A stretch of 64,000 nt of DNA from Pyxicephalus adspersus (Eukaryota; Chordata; Amphibia; Anura; Pyxicephalidae), in assembly GCF_032062135.1 (NCBI RefSeq), contig NC_092859.1, positions 112,322,141-112,386,140 of the forward strand. Direction: 5' to 3'. Of the stretch, positions 50,916-62,990 are shown piece after piece. The position numbers and the translations under genes are program-made. Numbering within the stretch: position 1 is the stretch's first letter; every line of letters starts with the position of its first letter. Under the pieces are notes generated by a model. The model was not told the DNA's origin. It worked only from the letters and a program-made list of their open reading frames with translations, and searched no databases.

Positions 50916-53900
50916 TGTAAATTGCTACATGCTGTTGCATACCAATATCCTCTTTTTATAACTATAGAATTTCACATTCAGTTGGGGTGAAGACAAGGTT
51001 ACATTGAATCCAGTATATTCAGGATCTCTTTGGCTTGGTTTGTTTTATTGCTCATGTAAGTTTACATTAGAACTCCTTGCCCATCTATGGAGGTGCCAGC
51101 AGAAACTTGTTTGGATTACATGCGGCACATACATTAGCAGCAGCTGCATGAATCTCTTGGGAGAGGAAAGAATTATTAGAGAGGAAGTGATTGTTTGAGA
51201 AATTAAACACAAGTCTCCTGCATGCCCATTATACCTCTGCTATGCGATAAGAAAGCGCTATTGCCAGCGGAAATAATATTTACAGTACTCACATTTCCAT
51301 GTATTTGTGATTTTTATGCAGTACCAATATTGTAGTTCTAAAAATGCTTTAAAAATGCAATAATGACTAAATGTTTCTGATCTAAGAATGCCAATTATTA
51401 TTTGTGGTGGGTTTTGCATAGTGTAAAGTGAGAGCTGTTAAAAACGTGTAAAGTCAGCAAGGCAAGCTTGATTTGTCGTCCAAGGACAAAGAAAATGAGA
51501 GAGAAGCATGCACCTGTTTTCTGATGTCATAATTCTATGAGAAGGTCCAAGAAAGTATACTGAAAGGAGGAACAGAATAGAACATCCACAAGTCCCCAGT
51601 ATAACAGCAGGAGACAGGAGTGATGAGCTCTGAAATAGCCCCTATTCAAGTCTCATACGTACAGTATGTATGGTAGCCTGAGTAGATAGCTATGATCATT
51701 ACACCCAGACTCCATGCAGATTAAACACATACAGAAGGCCTGTATAACCTGCAAAACCATTCATATTCTGCCCAATGAGTCCTGACTTTTATTTTGCCAC
51801 ACTGCACAGCCCTATCTGGAAGGAGAGTAGACCTGATTGTTGTGTACTGTCGTTCAGCAAAACTTAAAGGCTATTCACCCTCAGTCTGTGATTTGCTAGT
51901 GAAATCATCAATGGTTGGTGTTACCCAATGTGCGAACCCATGGTGTCAACCTCATTCCCCAGGGATGTAAAATAATAGTGGATATGTACAAATTGCATTA
52001 ACTATAAAGATGAAAAGTTGAATAAAACCTGACCTTACTTTGTCCTGGGTCATGAGTGTATAAAAAAGAGTGCAAGGGTCAGAAGCATATAATGTTTCTA
52101 GTGCAGGAGACAGAAGTATGTTTGGTAGGTAATTCATGCTGGAGAGGTCAGGTGTATGTATTGCACTGAGTACAGAGGTCAGCTGTATGTAAAGTACTGC
52201 GTGCAAGGGTCAGGTATAAAATCAGAACTGTGTAGAGCACCCCTGGTTAATTTCACCACCACTCCATTATTATTGGAACACAGCACTCATTTTATGCACA
52301 CACTGTATAGACATACACACATATTATATACATATACATGGCATGTTTATACATGGGTATCAGTAAACAGTATTCTTTAATCCTCCCTACCTGGAACCAA
52401 ATATTCACTTTTACCAACCAGAAACAAAAGAAAATTATACCCTGCTTCTAAAGGATATGTTAACCACTTTAAATGATGGCAATGGACCAGTTACCAAACA
52501 TGTTCTCTTCGAGAACATCCCACATCATGCTGTTCATCATTTCCTTGTTAGGGTGTCTGGATGATGGCTGTCATTTAACCAGGAGCTGGACCAGTCCGGA
52601 TTTCAGAGCATGAGTCTACAACAAGTATTTTATTGAGAACTGCAAGTTTTGGGGAATTAGGTTTTTTTTTAACCTGTTGTTTTTCAGCAGCACATAGAAC
52701 CTCAGGCAGTTACAATTGCACAAATAGTTCCTTTTATTAACATACACTTTGTGAAACACTTGTTTCCATGAACGGATACATTGGTATGAATATTACCCTA
52801 GCCCTTGAAATGGCTTCATTTTATTTACATTTTTTGTTATGTTTATTCCATAATAACAATCAGTAATGAATCTTATTATCAACCATAACTGAATTTTGTT
52901 TACCAATTAGTAATTTAGGTGACTTTTGCCATTGCTAACATTACCTCCAAAAGATTTCAAGTATTATCAAACTTTATTAAAGTTATTCTGTCTTGGAGAA
53001 AAAGCCCCCAAATTAGTAAACTCATACATATTGCAGAATAAAGGAAATGCAGAGAGAATAGATTATTTTAGTTTCTTTTCTACTTTTTTTCATATAAAAA
53101 GGAAGCTTACATCATGTTTAGTAATACTTTGACAGTAGCACAGTCAGCATTTATCTTCGGTTCATGTTGCACTTCCCAGAAATGTGAGTATATGTAACTA
53201 AATTCTAACTACTTTCTGCAAGTAGGTTTCAAGAAGAAGGAAATATGTGAATGGTTTTCGGGAAATTTTACCGACTAAAAAGCAAGTATGCAAGTGATTT
53301 TAATGTACTTTTGTCAGGCGCCATAGTGTGAAGTCATTATTACATGACACAAGGGTGATAAAGCTGAGCATGTATATATAAGGATTAGAAGTGTAATGAG
53401 GAGGTCAGCTGCACAGGGAGCAGAGAAGACAAAAGGTTATAATATCCCATTGTAAGAAAATAACATACCATTAGAAAGGCCTGTGAATATGATTTTTTAA
53501 ATTTGATATTTACTAGAATTGCCCCTGTCTAGGAAATGTAGTGTGTAAGATGTGTGTGGATTTTTTCAAGATGTTGCAATCTGGTAAAATTGGCAAGATT
53601 TTGCAGCAAGAATATTGGTTAGCTATGTGGCATTATGTTCTATGATATAGATCCATGCATGTCCTACAAAGGTGACATACACTGCCCAACAAAAATAGAT
53701 AAAAGTTTATCTATACTTCAAACTTTTATTATAGAAAAAGTAGGGAAGGAATAAAACTCCTTTTGGGTTATACTGGAGGCTCCATTGGATAGATTTCTTC
53801 ACTTCCTGTCTGATAAAAAGTTTGTTGGGACATGAACAGGAAAAGATTCTAACAGCAACACAGGCAAAAGTAAATTTTTTTTTTTGGTAAAGTAGGGGAA

Positions 53901-53986
53901 TTCCACAAATTTATTTTTTTATTGTTTTGTGTCCCGTTGCAGATTTTACCTCACTTGCAACAAAAAGAGAGAGGGGATCTCTCTAA
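49331..53986. other. Intergenic
   Basis: 4.6 kb with no gene recognised. It contains a TA microsatellite (50890-50915) and a unique, less AT-rich stretch at about 51100-51300. Confidence 0.5.
50890..50915. repeat. TA microsatellite
   Basis: About thirteen TA units. Confidence 0.95.
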
Positions 53987-54235
53987 AGCTGCATACAAGA
54001 TGGCAAATTTCTTCAGATGGAAATGATCTTCCTTGTCCAGTGACAATAGAACACATTGTACACACAGCACCGTTCAGTTCTATGGAGAGGAGAGGACAAT
54101 CAGGAGGCACTCCACTGCATCCCCCTCCATAGGATAAGACAGAAGTTATCCCTGGTTGGGCATTTAGTGATCCATCACTGCGGATTATAAAATTAAGTCA
54201 GGGGACCGCTGTACACATTCTAGACTAGTTCTAAA
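53987..54235. mobile_element. Harbinger-type MITE copy E, degenerate
   Basis: After TAA it starts AGCTGCATACA and keeps the interior order (attgtacacacagcaccgtt, ctatggagaggagaggac, ggaggcactccactgc). The right terminus is not recognisable. Confidence 0.5.
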
Positions 54236-56136
54236 CTTTCCCTATTCTGTTCAAAACAATATAAAAAAGGTTTTGAGTATAGATATAGTTTGAATGTAAA
54301 AACCCTTGGATAATTTATATAATGTTATATACTTTATAGCCTTTAAGTATTTATTTCGATACATACAAGCATTTTATGTTACAATGTATACAATAATATA
54401 TCTAACCTATAGGGTGGCTTCATTTCCATAAATTACCTTCTGAAAGTTGGCAAATCACCTTCTGAAAGCTAGGAAAGACCCATTCCCCCATGTAACCATA
54501 CACCAAGCCAGTTATTTGATGGTAAAAGACTTTTCAGAACACTCCCAATACCCAGAACTTCTGTTCAATGCAAACATGTTCATTTTGATTGTTAAGTTAT
54601 CTTTATATGTGAACATTGGGACTCTTAGATACTGTAATTTAAAATACAACTAGATAAAAGTAGTAATCCTCCTTCCATTGTTTATCAGTGACAGGAAGTC
54701 TCATGTCTTTGGCTTTCCATGCGGCATGCATGTAATTATGACTTAAGGACATGACTTCCTTTATGTGTAGGCACAGCCTAGCAACAGTGGTGAGACCACA
54801 CAACATATGATACATTCATAGAGGGAATCAAACGACCACACCATGCAAGTCATCAGATCATTTCTCTTAACTATCACGCGAAATCCCACATCTTCTGCAA
54901 GTCACAGCTTCACACCCATTAGTACACTTAGCCGTGAGTAATACAAGTCTTTACATACACAATGCAAATGTACGTATACGCATACTGTGTTACAAAACAA
55001 AATGTTTCTGGATAATACAGACGCAATGAGTCCAGACTATTAACAAAAGATAATTAATGACATCTATGAGGTGTAACCATATTTGTAAGAAATGTAACAC
55101 TTTTGCGGTTGGATAACGTACTGTGTTAGACTTTACTATATACTATTATGTTATATTTTATATATAATTAAAAAAACTGTAAGGAATTAATCACAGATTG
55201 ACAATAGATGCAGAAGTGTATCTAGCCGCTATATTGTTGGGCAGTGTCCTGCCAATTTTTATATACTGTTTTCCTAGCATTTGAACCCATTAGAAAAGAA
55301 ACATCATCAACGGGCAGCCATGGCCCAAACACTGCATTTGGTGTTCAGGCCTGTCTTCCATACAGAATCGCAGACCAACGGCTTATACCTGTCCCCAAAT
55401 TATTGCGGGCACCACCATCGTCTCCTTTCTTCTCTTCCACATTCTGATCTTCACCTAAAGTCAGTTCCTATTTTAATAGAACACATTTATTTCAAGGTTA
55501 TGTTTATAAAATCATCTCTTTTAGCCTCCTGTACAATATTCTGTATCATTGATTGTATGTATTTTATATAAGGAAAGTTGAAATCATTGCATAGATTTTA
55601 TCTGGAGGGGACTGTTTTTTTTCTTAATTAAACTATAGTTACACTTTAATATGAACCTGTGGACAGATTAAAAGTATTAAATTGCTACTTACAGCTGGAG
55701 GCGCCTGCAAATGTCTGTAACTTGCAATTTAATACATTTAATCTGTACACTGGTTAGATTTTAATCACTTATTGTCTCTGACTTTTAAAAATAATTCAGT
55801 GGACTAATATTACCAGAAGCATGGCAGGAGCTAAAGTGTACATTATTAAACATAATAAAAACTATGTATTTAAAGTGACCCTGGCAGCCACTTTTTTACT
55901 TGTAAAAGTCAAATTAACAGTCATGGCTCTTATAGTGAATCATGAGCAGCTAGCAAGGACACTCTCAAAGCTCTGATGGGGATGACAGCATGGCTTAGCC
56001 CTAAAGGCAAATTTTAAAAAGACATAGAGGGGAAGTCTTTCTGCCTAACAATTGCAAGAAGCTTGTAGTACTACTCTTAAGCTGGACATACACCATATTG
56101 TAATTTGTTTCTGTATATAGAATGCTGACTGGTTAT

Positions 56137-56138
<2 letters not shown>
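54236..56138. other. Intergenic
   Basis: No gene. 55300-55460 resembles part of the TTAA-flanked element at 6867-7161 (cgcagacc..., accaccatcgtctcctttct). Confidence 0.45.

Positions 56139-56139
<1 letters not shown>

Positions 56140-56194
<55 letters not shown>
56140..56194. repeat. TC / TA compound microsatellite
   Basis: About twenty TC units followed by seven TA units. Confidence 0.96.
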
Positions 56195-56269
56195 CACATG
56201 TATTTGCATATTGAATATATGTGGCTAATCACAAGGATTATTTTAAATAGAATGTAATATTGGTTAAAG

Positions 56270-56673
56270 CAGGGGTTGGCAAACCAGGCCATTTCAGGGG
56301 TGGGTGGCAGCACACTAGGCCAGACTCTGAGTCCCGCCCTAATGTCTCCGCCCACCACCAGGGAACGCCCCCTGAAGTGAAATCCCTCTCCTCCGTATGC
56401 ATTGCGGAGGAGAGGGATTTACCTTGAGGGAGCGTTCCCTATTTACCGCAGCGGCAAAAGTATCAATGCCCGCCACAGTTAATAGGGGAGCAACAGCAAA
56501 GAGGCAGCTCCGGAAGTTCCTAACGCCCCCTGGCAGATCCGGCCGGCAACCTGCGACTCCGTAGCCCCAGGTTGCCGGCCATCATTAGCCTGGATCAGCC
56601 AGGGGGCGTTAGGCTGGAAGGAACTACCGGCTAGGCCGTATCTGGCCTAAAGGCTGGAGTTTGCCGACCCCTG
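56270..56673. mobile_element. hAT-type MITE (CAGGGGTCGGCAAAC family) copy 2
   Basis: Starts CAGGGGTTGGCAAAC and ends GTTTGCCGACCCCTG. Flanking 8-mers ggttaaag and ggataaag match at seven of eight. It is slightly longer than copy 1 and carries an extra inverted segment (ggccggcaacctg ... caggttgccggcc). Confidence 0.82.
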
Positions 56674-59440
56674 GGATAAAGCTACCACTGAAAGAAAATC
56701 ACATAATGTTTAGCCTTAGACAGGACTACATATACCTGCTTAAAATTGCCAAATTGTTCACTTTAAACTCTTTTAGTAAATTACCACTTACTATAATCAG
56801 ATTCACACATTAGGTAAGTTGCCTTTTTCACTTTTGGCTTGAGGTGGCTTTGGTTTAACTGATTAATATAAACCTAATTACTTGGATTAATATAATAGCA
56901 TGATAAAATCTAAAGCAAAAGTTAATTACTTTGCTATCAGATAATAACATACAGTAGTAAAGATACATTATGCTGCATTATCACCTTACTGAAAGATAAA
57001 GCTCAAAGTACAGGAAAAGTACCATAAATCTATAAATGAATATATTGTACAGGAATGCAGATGTATAAAGAAGTACACAATGCACATTAGTTTTATTGCA
57101 ATGCATATTACAAAAGTTTACTGCAACCTTTTTGATAGATACTAACCTTCTTGCATCCTGCCTTTTATTGACATATTATAAATACTGTGTGTGGTAATGT
57201 GGTCATTTATATTATAATCTCATACTACTCAATTTTAGAATACATTGAAGCTTGTCTTTTTTGTTTTTATGTATCGGTGGAACGAATATATTGTTCTTTT
57301 CCATGATTTTGTGACTCTTCTGCCAAAATATCTTGGCATGCCTTTGAATTTGTTCAGTCTCTACCAACACTATGAGCAGGGCATAGGAAAGTACAAAAAA
57401 GCTGAATATTCTGACCTAAACACCTTTACTAGCATTAATCTTAAGGGTCTAGGGGTAAAACTCAAAAATATTCTTATATCTGTTAGTATATAAAGAATAT
57501 ACTGCAATATGGTGTATTCTAGGCATTACTACATTAGTTACATAAAACTGACCATTTAGTCTGCAGAAAGTATTGGCTATATATTAAACTACACTATATA
57601 GTGTAATATAACTCGTATAGTAAAAAAGTGCACATTCTAAAGTATGAGTATGAGTTCTTCTTCTTGCCCCCCAAAATGTTTTTAAAATTTACCTGAACCT
57701 GGGGTCCAAGCTAAGTATTTTTTCTCTTTTTTTATTCTTTTTTGTCTTGTAGTTTAGGTTGTGGAGTTGGGGGGCTCCTATATATACCATGCTTGCTGCA
57801 GACTCTAAGGCTTTAAAAGTCTTAATTGCGGCAAAATGAGCATGTTGTCTTCACACAGGCATTTATTTTCTAAATTGTAAGAAACATATTTAATAACAAA
57901 TTCGTGATCTAGGCATTATGGAAAACGATCCACGGCTTAGTATAACAGCTTCAAAAGCTTTTGTATAGCTATTCTTTACCATGGTCAAAAACATTGTCTG
58001 CTATTTTATCTCTCAAAATGATCATGTATTGGTCCTGTCTATTAGAAGAGAATACATGCCTTCATTTCCCTTCTCTATACCATAACAGGGAAATGTATAT
58101 ATCCAAGAATTCCTGTTTAGGGACAGAGTTGGCACAACAGATATCATTTACCAGTTAGGCTTCTGCAACATCAAGCCATTGTCTAATGTCTATGCAGCTG
58201 CATATAAAAGAACAGTAGGCTATATTTCAATTATTGAAAATAAATAAGAATACACTTATAACATAATTAAAGTTTTCAAAAGTTCTCCCTTGTGTTTAAT
58301 GGAAAATAACTAGATTTCCCACTACCCTCTGTTAAGGAGAATATGGAAAAGACAGGATTTACGTGCCTATGCCAAGAAGATATGTCTTTTTTTCAATATC
58401 TAATTTCAGGAACTTGGTTCTAAAGCAAACACCTATGTGAGAACATTCCATTACCAGCAACTATTCCCATATTCATGTGCCATACTTGTGTCATACTTTA
58501 AATGAGAGGCAGTGAATCGGAGCCTGTACACTAAGTCAGGGCCTATAACTGTTCCCATCAGAGCCATCTTACATCATATATCATCACACAAAACAAAAAA
58601 GAAATAAAATATTTTATCACAAGAAAAATATACAGGTAGAAGAAGATCTAGAGATTCATGTCATTGCAATCCCACCCTGAGAACAAAATCCTCTAGTAGC
58701 AGTAATCTTCTATTGCCTTTTGTGTTCATTTGAGAGAGCCTACTATATGTTAAGCCAGCATGAGTTTGTATCCTGGTTAGTAGTCATGAGTTTATATATC
58801 TCACATGCAAACAATGTAAGCGTGTAAGGGATGTATAACAAATAGGCCTTGCAATGTATCTCAAAATAAAAATTTATTGCGCTTTTAGGCAGACTGAGTA
58901 GTCTTGCTCTCTTTATAATTGTTTGACAGTTAAGCAATATTAGTTCTATCTTCACTATCTTCAAAAGTTTGTGAGTGATCTCATGTCAAGTGCAATTATG
59001 ATATCATAAAATAATCCAACATAAGGGCTATAGCTAGCTCATACAGTCCTGTTAGATGCCTATAAGTAGAAAGAATGTTAAGTTCAGATAAGAGTATGGT
59101 GATTTCACAATGTCTTCCCCCTCCCTTTGTTAGGTCCAGTGCTTGTGTATTGCTTAATGTTTGCACAGAGCTTTACAATTCTTAGGTTTCAATTTTACGT
59201 ACAAGTCTTTCACTGTGATTTCACATACTTCATGTCTTGCACACCACTTCATTTTCACGTTATAGTTTCCGTATGAATCATGCAAGTAAGGATCAACCAA
59301 ATGAAGACTATTCATCTACCATAATTTAATTGGTTGTTGAGTTATGAAAAATTACATGAAAAATGTAAATGTATCTATATGTTTTAACAGCCGACCATAT
59401 ACCTATATTTTGTACAAATTTCGATAGTCATTAGGAGGAT
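56674..59440. other. Intergenic
   Basis: AT-rich. No gene, RNA gene or clear repeat recognised. Confidence 0.5.
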
Positions 59441-59459
59441 TTTGCCCCCCCCTAAAAAC

Positions 59460-60420
59460 GGCTATTATTAATGTATAACCTATGGGTTGGTTCAGTGCCA
59501 GTGCTCACCAGGCACTTCTTCTTCACCTATAGTAAAGTCTCTGCTCAGCTTCAGGAGGCCTGCCGCACCGTCCCAGCATGCTGTTGCCCCCAGGATGTCA
59601 GTGCACATAGGATGGCATCTGGGGAGAATTGACAGAGAATCAGGAGCCCACAAAGCAAGACACAATGAGAAGTCAGACTGTTCCAGGTCAGAAACTAGAT
59701 GATCCATAGATACCCAGTACGGGAGAATCCAGCAGGGTCACAGAAACAGACCCAGGGGGTATACACAGGTTATCAGTCCACCAAACAAGGTATCAAGCAG
59801 AGTCAGGATCACAAGCAAAGGTCAGTCAAGAAAACAGGCAGAGTCAGCAACGGGTACTCCAACAGACAATCGCACCACCAGCAGATTAGACAGGCTAAAC
59901 GCTACAACAGGTAACTGGTGACTAGGAGTTGAGAAGCTATAAAGGACCAGTAGCCAATGGCAGGGAAAGATCATAGCCAGGAACCAATGCACTCATTGGC
60001 TGCAGCACATATTTCAAAATCCCCTTCACCTGCACTCAGGCTCAAAGCAGGGGATGCTGAGAGAACATTCACAGCTAATGGGAAACTGGGGATGCTTCAG
60101 ATTGCAAAGCAGAGGACAGACAGCTAATTGCTTGATCTCCTTTACTGCTCCAACCGATTCAATCAGGGGGAAAAAACGGGGCGTGCTGAACTGTAGTGAT
60201 TTTCTGCACAGGACTGCCATTTTTTTTAGGTGTTTGCTTGCAGAAGCGTTGCCGCTGCTTTTTTTAGAAACTATAGGCAACGTCCAAGAACAGTTAAATG
60301 CTTCAGCCCCTTACAAAAAAATGCACAACCTACAAATGCATAAAAATATCTGTACAAACCCCAAGCAGTTGGCGCCTCCTAGGCACCTGTACCACTCCTA
60401 GGCACCTAGCAGGAGCATTA
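59460..60420. repeat. Repeat-like GC-richer block, unclassified
   Basis: Differs from its AT-rich surroundings. It carries CAG-rich text (gagtcaggatcacaagcaaa, cagagtcagcaacgggtact) of a kind I associate with frog retroelement sequence. Termini are unclear and the open frames are short. Classification is tentative. Confidence 0.35.
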
Positions 60421-60729
60421 GGCATCATGGTTTTTAATCACTAGCCTTAACTTAGCTTTATTGTTTTTAAAAAGCACAATTTGTTCATTTTGTTTCCCAG
60501 CTATTGAAAGAAATTTAATGATTCACTGATTTATAAAAAAAAAAAGAAATGCTTTCATCTATGGTTCAGTAAATTTTAAAGATCACATTGCATACTAATC
60601 CAAAACCCATAATAATGTTTTTTATATATTATTAATATTATTTATTTTTTTATGTTTAAATATTTTGTATTCAGGACAGTTTTAACCTAACTTACACAAG
60701 AATCCCGAAATAAAAATACAATACTTGTG

Positions 60730-61072
60730 AACCCCCCTGGTGGTATTACCGAGTGTGGCTGAGTTCCCGAGTGGGGTGAAACTTCTTTACAAAAAGCGGT
60801 AACCCTGAGCCACACTCGGGGTGGAATTGAGGACATACCTGGTCCTCATGAGCCCGCGCCCTCCTCGGCGCCCCGTTGGCAATGCCTGGCATCTGCATCC
60901 CCTAGCCTCGCATCCTGGCATGTGAGTGTTGCCAGCCGGGTATGCAACGTGTGCGGCTGGGGGCATGCATCAGGGGGTGGGACGGGTTGGGAAATTTAAA
61001 ATTGGAAGTACTTTTGTATGTACAGATTTGACATGTAAAAATACTCAAATTATCATACTGCCAGGGAGATTA
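60730..61072. mobile_element. MITE with CCCTGGYGGTAT-type termini
   Basis: The left CCCCCCTGGTGGTATTACC is complemented by the right TCATACTGCCAGGGAGATTAA. The interior has gagtgtggctgagttcccga and its near complement (ccctgagccacactcggggt), forming a hairpin. GC content is well above the surroundings. Confidence 0.6.
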
Positions 61073-61444
61073 AAGTACAATTAGGGTCAAAATGTCTTCC
61101 CTGTTTCAATATATTTGCCACGCCATTATTAGTTTAGGAAACAGAATCCTTTTTACAAATAAATTCCTGAAATGTTAAACTGACTTAGTTTTAATGTACA
61201 TTGGAGCTTACACCAATAGGATATTATAATCATGTATAATGGCTGCTGCTAACACTTAAGTATTGTGAAATACAGGGAATTTGTTTTTAAATGATTTGGA
61301 ACAAATGCAAGTAGAAATAATTATATGGACAATGCAGATTTTGGATACAGGTTTTTATTGTATGTTATGATTACCAATATAATTTAGCTACAATGAATGA
61401 GCAAAACAATTCTAGTTGTCTAGGTTATTGCAGAAATGATACCT

Positions 61445-61472
61445 TATATATAGCGTTATATATATATATATT
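61445..61472. repeat. TA-rich simple repeat
   Basis: Interrupted TATA run. Confidence 0.85.
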
Positions 61473-61930
61473 ATATGTACATAATGAGCAATAGCCATAT
61501 GGTTGAATTGAACTTTGGTGCACTGCTATGGAACAAGGAGTAGCCCTTACTTCCTTAAATTCTATTTTACTCATGCTAGAGAAGATTTTTACAAATTAGA
61601 AATGGAGGTGCTATACTGAAGGATCTGCGACTGAGTTGGGACTCTCAATGTCGTAATAGGGATATGATTCAGAACTTACAATCAATGTGGCTGCAATATG
61701 TATATATGAATTATTTTAGCTGCTAAATATATAATTGTGCTCAGTCAGCCTTGTCATCCCAACAATCTTGCTTTACTGCATAATCAGCATGATAACAATG
61801 CTTTTTCTATTTCAGCTTCCTGGATCACTTGCCTGCTGACTGGATAATAACCTATCCATGCAGAACCAGATATGTTTAACAGAATTGCAAATTTTCATAA
61901 AACAATTCTCCTTCCCTCTATGTATTTCAG

Positions 61931-62003
61931 AATGTGTGTAGCTGCTGTTTTCCTGGACTTCTGCTTGAGCGCTGATATAAAGAAGAGGAGGTTTAATCTT
62001 GGT
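61931..62003 (+). other. Exon-like segment of unknown gene
   Basis: A pyrimidine-rich acceptor (ctccttccctctatgtatttcag) precedes 73 nt that end at a consensus donor GTAAGTA. One frame is open throughout from an ATG at 61932 (MCVAAVFLDFC...KKRRFNLG). No homology is recognised and no partner exon was found. It could be a non-coding RNA exon or chance. Confidence 0.25.
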
Positions 62004-62845
62004 GTAAGTAATAGGTCTTCTTTACCAGCAAACTAAATGGAAACTATTACTTCAGAGCTATAACAAATGATCCAGGCATTGAAGGACTGGGGGCTTTTTT
62101 AGGACAGGTAAAACATAAATGGGATAATGTGGCTACCAGCACGTGTAATGTCAAAGTACTCAAGATACATTTCCTTTTGAGGACATCAAACTTTATGCCA
62201 GAGCTGTAATAACAACTCCGGGCTTCAATCAGATCCCAAATTATAACAGCAGAGCGGAAAGTAATGTCGGAAGTATTTACTGTGCAGCCAAATAATTACA
62301 CCTGGGACAACATTTGGAACAGTGTAGAGCACTTTCTTTTCTCAGACTATAGTTGGCTTTTCTTTATGAACTGAAAACATTTGCTAGAAGAAAACAAATG
62401 ACTTTATATTTTACCAGAAGCTGAATGATGGGCAGGGGACCTATTACATTTCACATAATTATGTTTTTTGACTTACTTTCTGGGTTGTCAAGGCATCTTA
62501 AAATAGAAAGAATACAAACTATTATAGAGACACAAGATATAACAACAAGAATGAAGCCAGACACTGTGATCAATATAAGTTCACCAATCTGACCTTTAAT
62601 AAAATCACTGTAGTGCAATAAATGATTGTGTTTTGGGCATGTGTTTTGGAATGAAAACAGAAAAAAGGTGATTCAGTATAGAAGGCTCCCTAGAAAAGAA
62701 TGCTTTAGGATTTAACTAAAAATCTTTTCCAACATAAAATACAACCTCATAATGTACCAAACTCAGAGGTACACATATTTTACCTTCCCTTTTCCTTTTC
62801 ACATATAAAGGAGCTAGGATATAAATAAACTATGGACTTCAATGT

Positions 62846-62990
62846 TTCTTAACCAGGGTCCCTGCAGAGGTTGTTGGAGGTTCCTTGAGCAATAAACAAT
62901 GTTGCCTGTCATTAAAACAGCTGAGAATCAGGTATTGTTCTTATCTTTAAAAATGAATTTCTTCACAATGCCTACAGCTACGGAGGGCTT
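62846..62990 (+). mobile_element. hAT-like MITE (CAGTGTTTCTC family), decayed
   Basis: aatgtttcttaaccagggtc followed by ggaggttccttgagcaataa is collinear with the family members at 37713 and 45064. Both ends are degraded. Confidence 0.45.

Noticed and set aside
60054..60401. 115-codon + strand open frame
   Set aside because: Lies in a repeat-like block and resembles no known protein.
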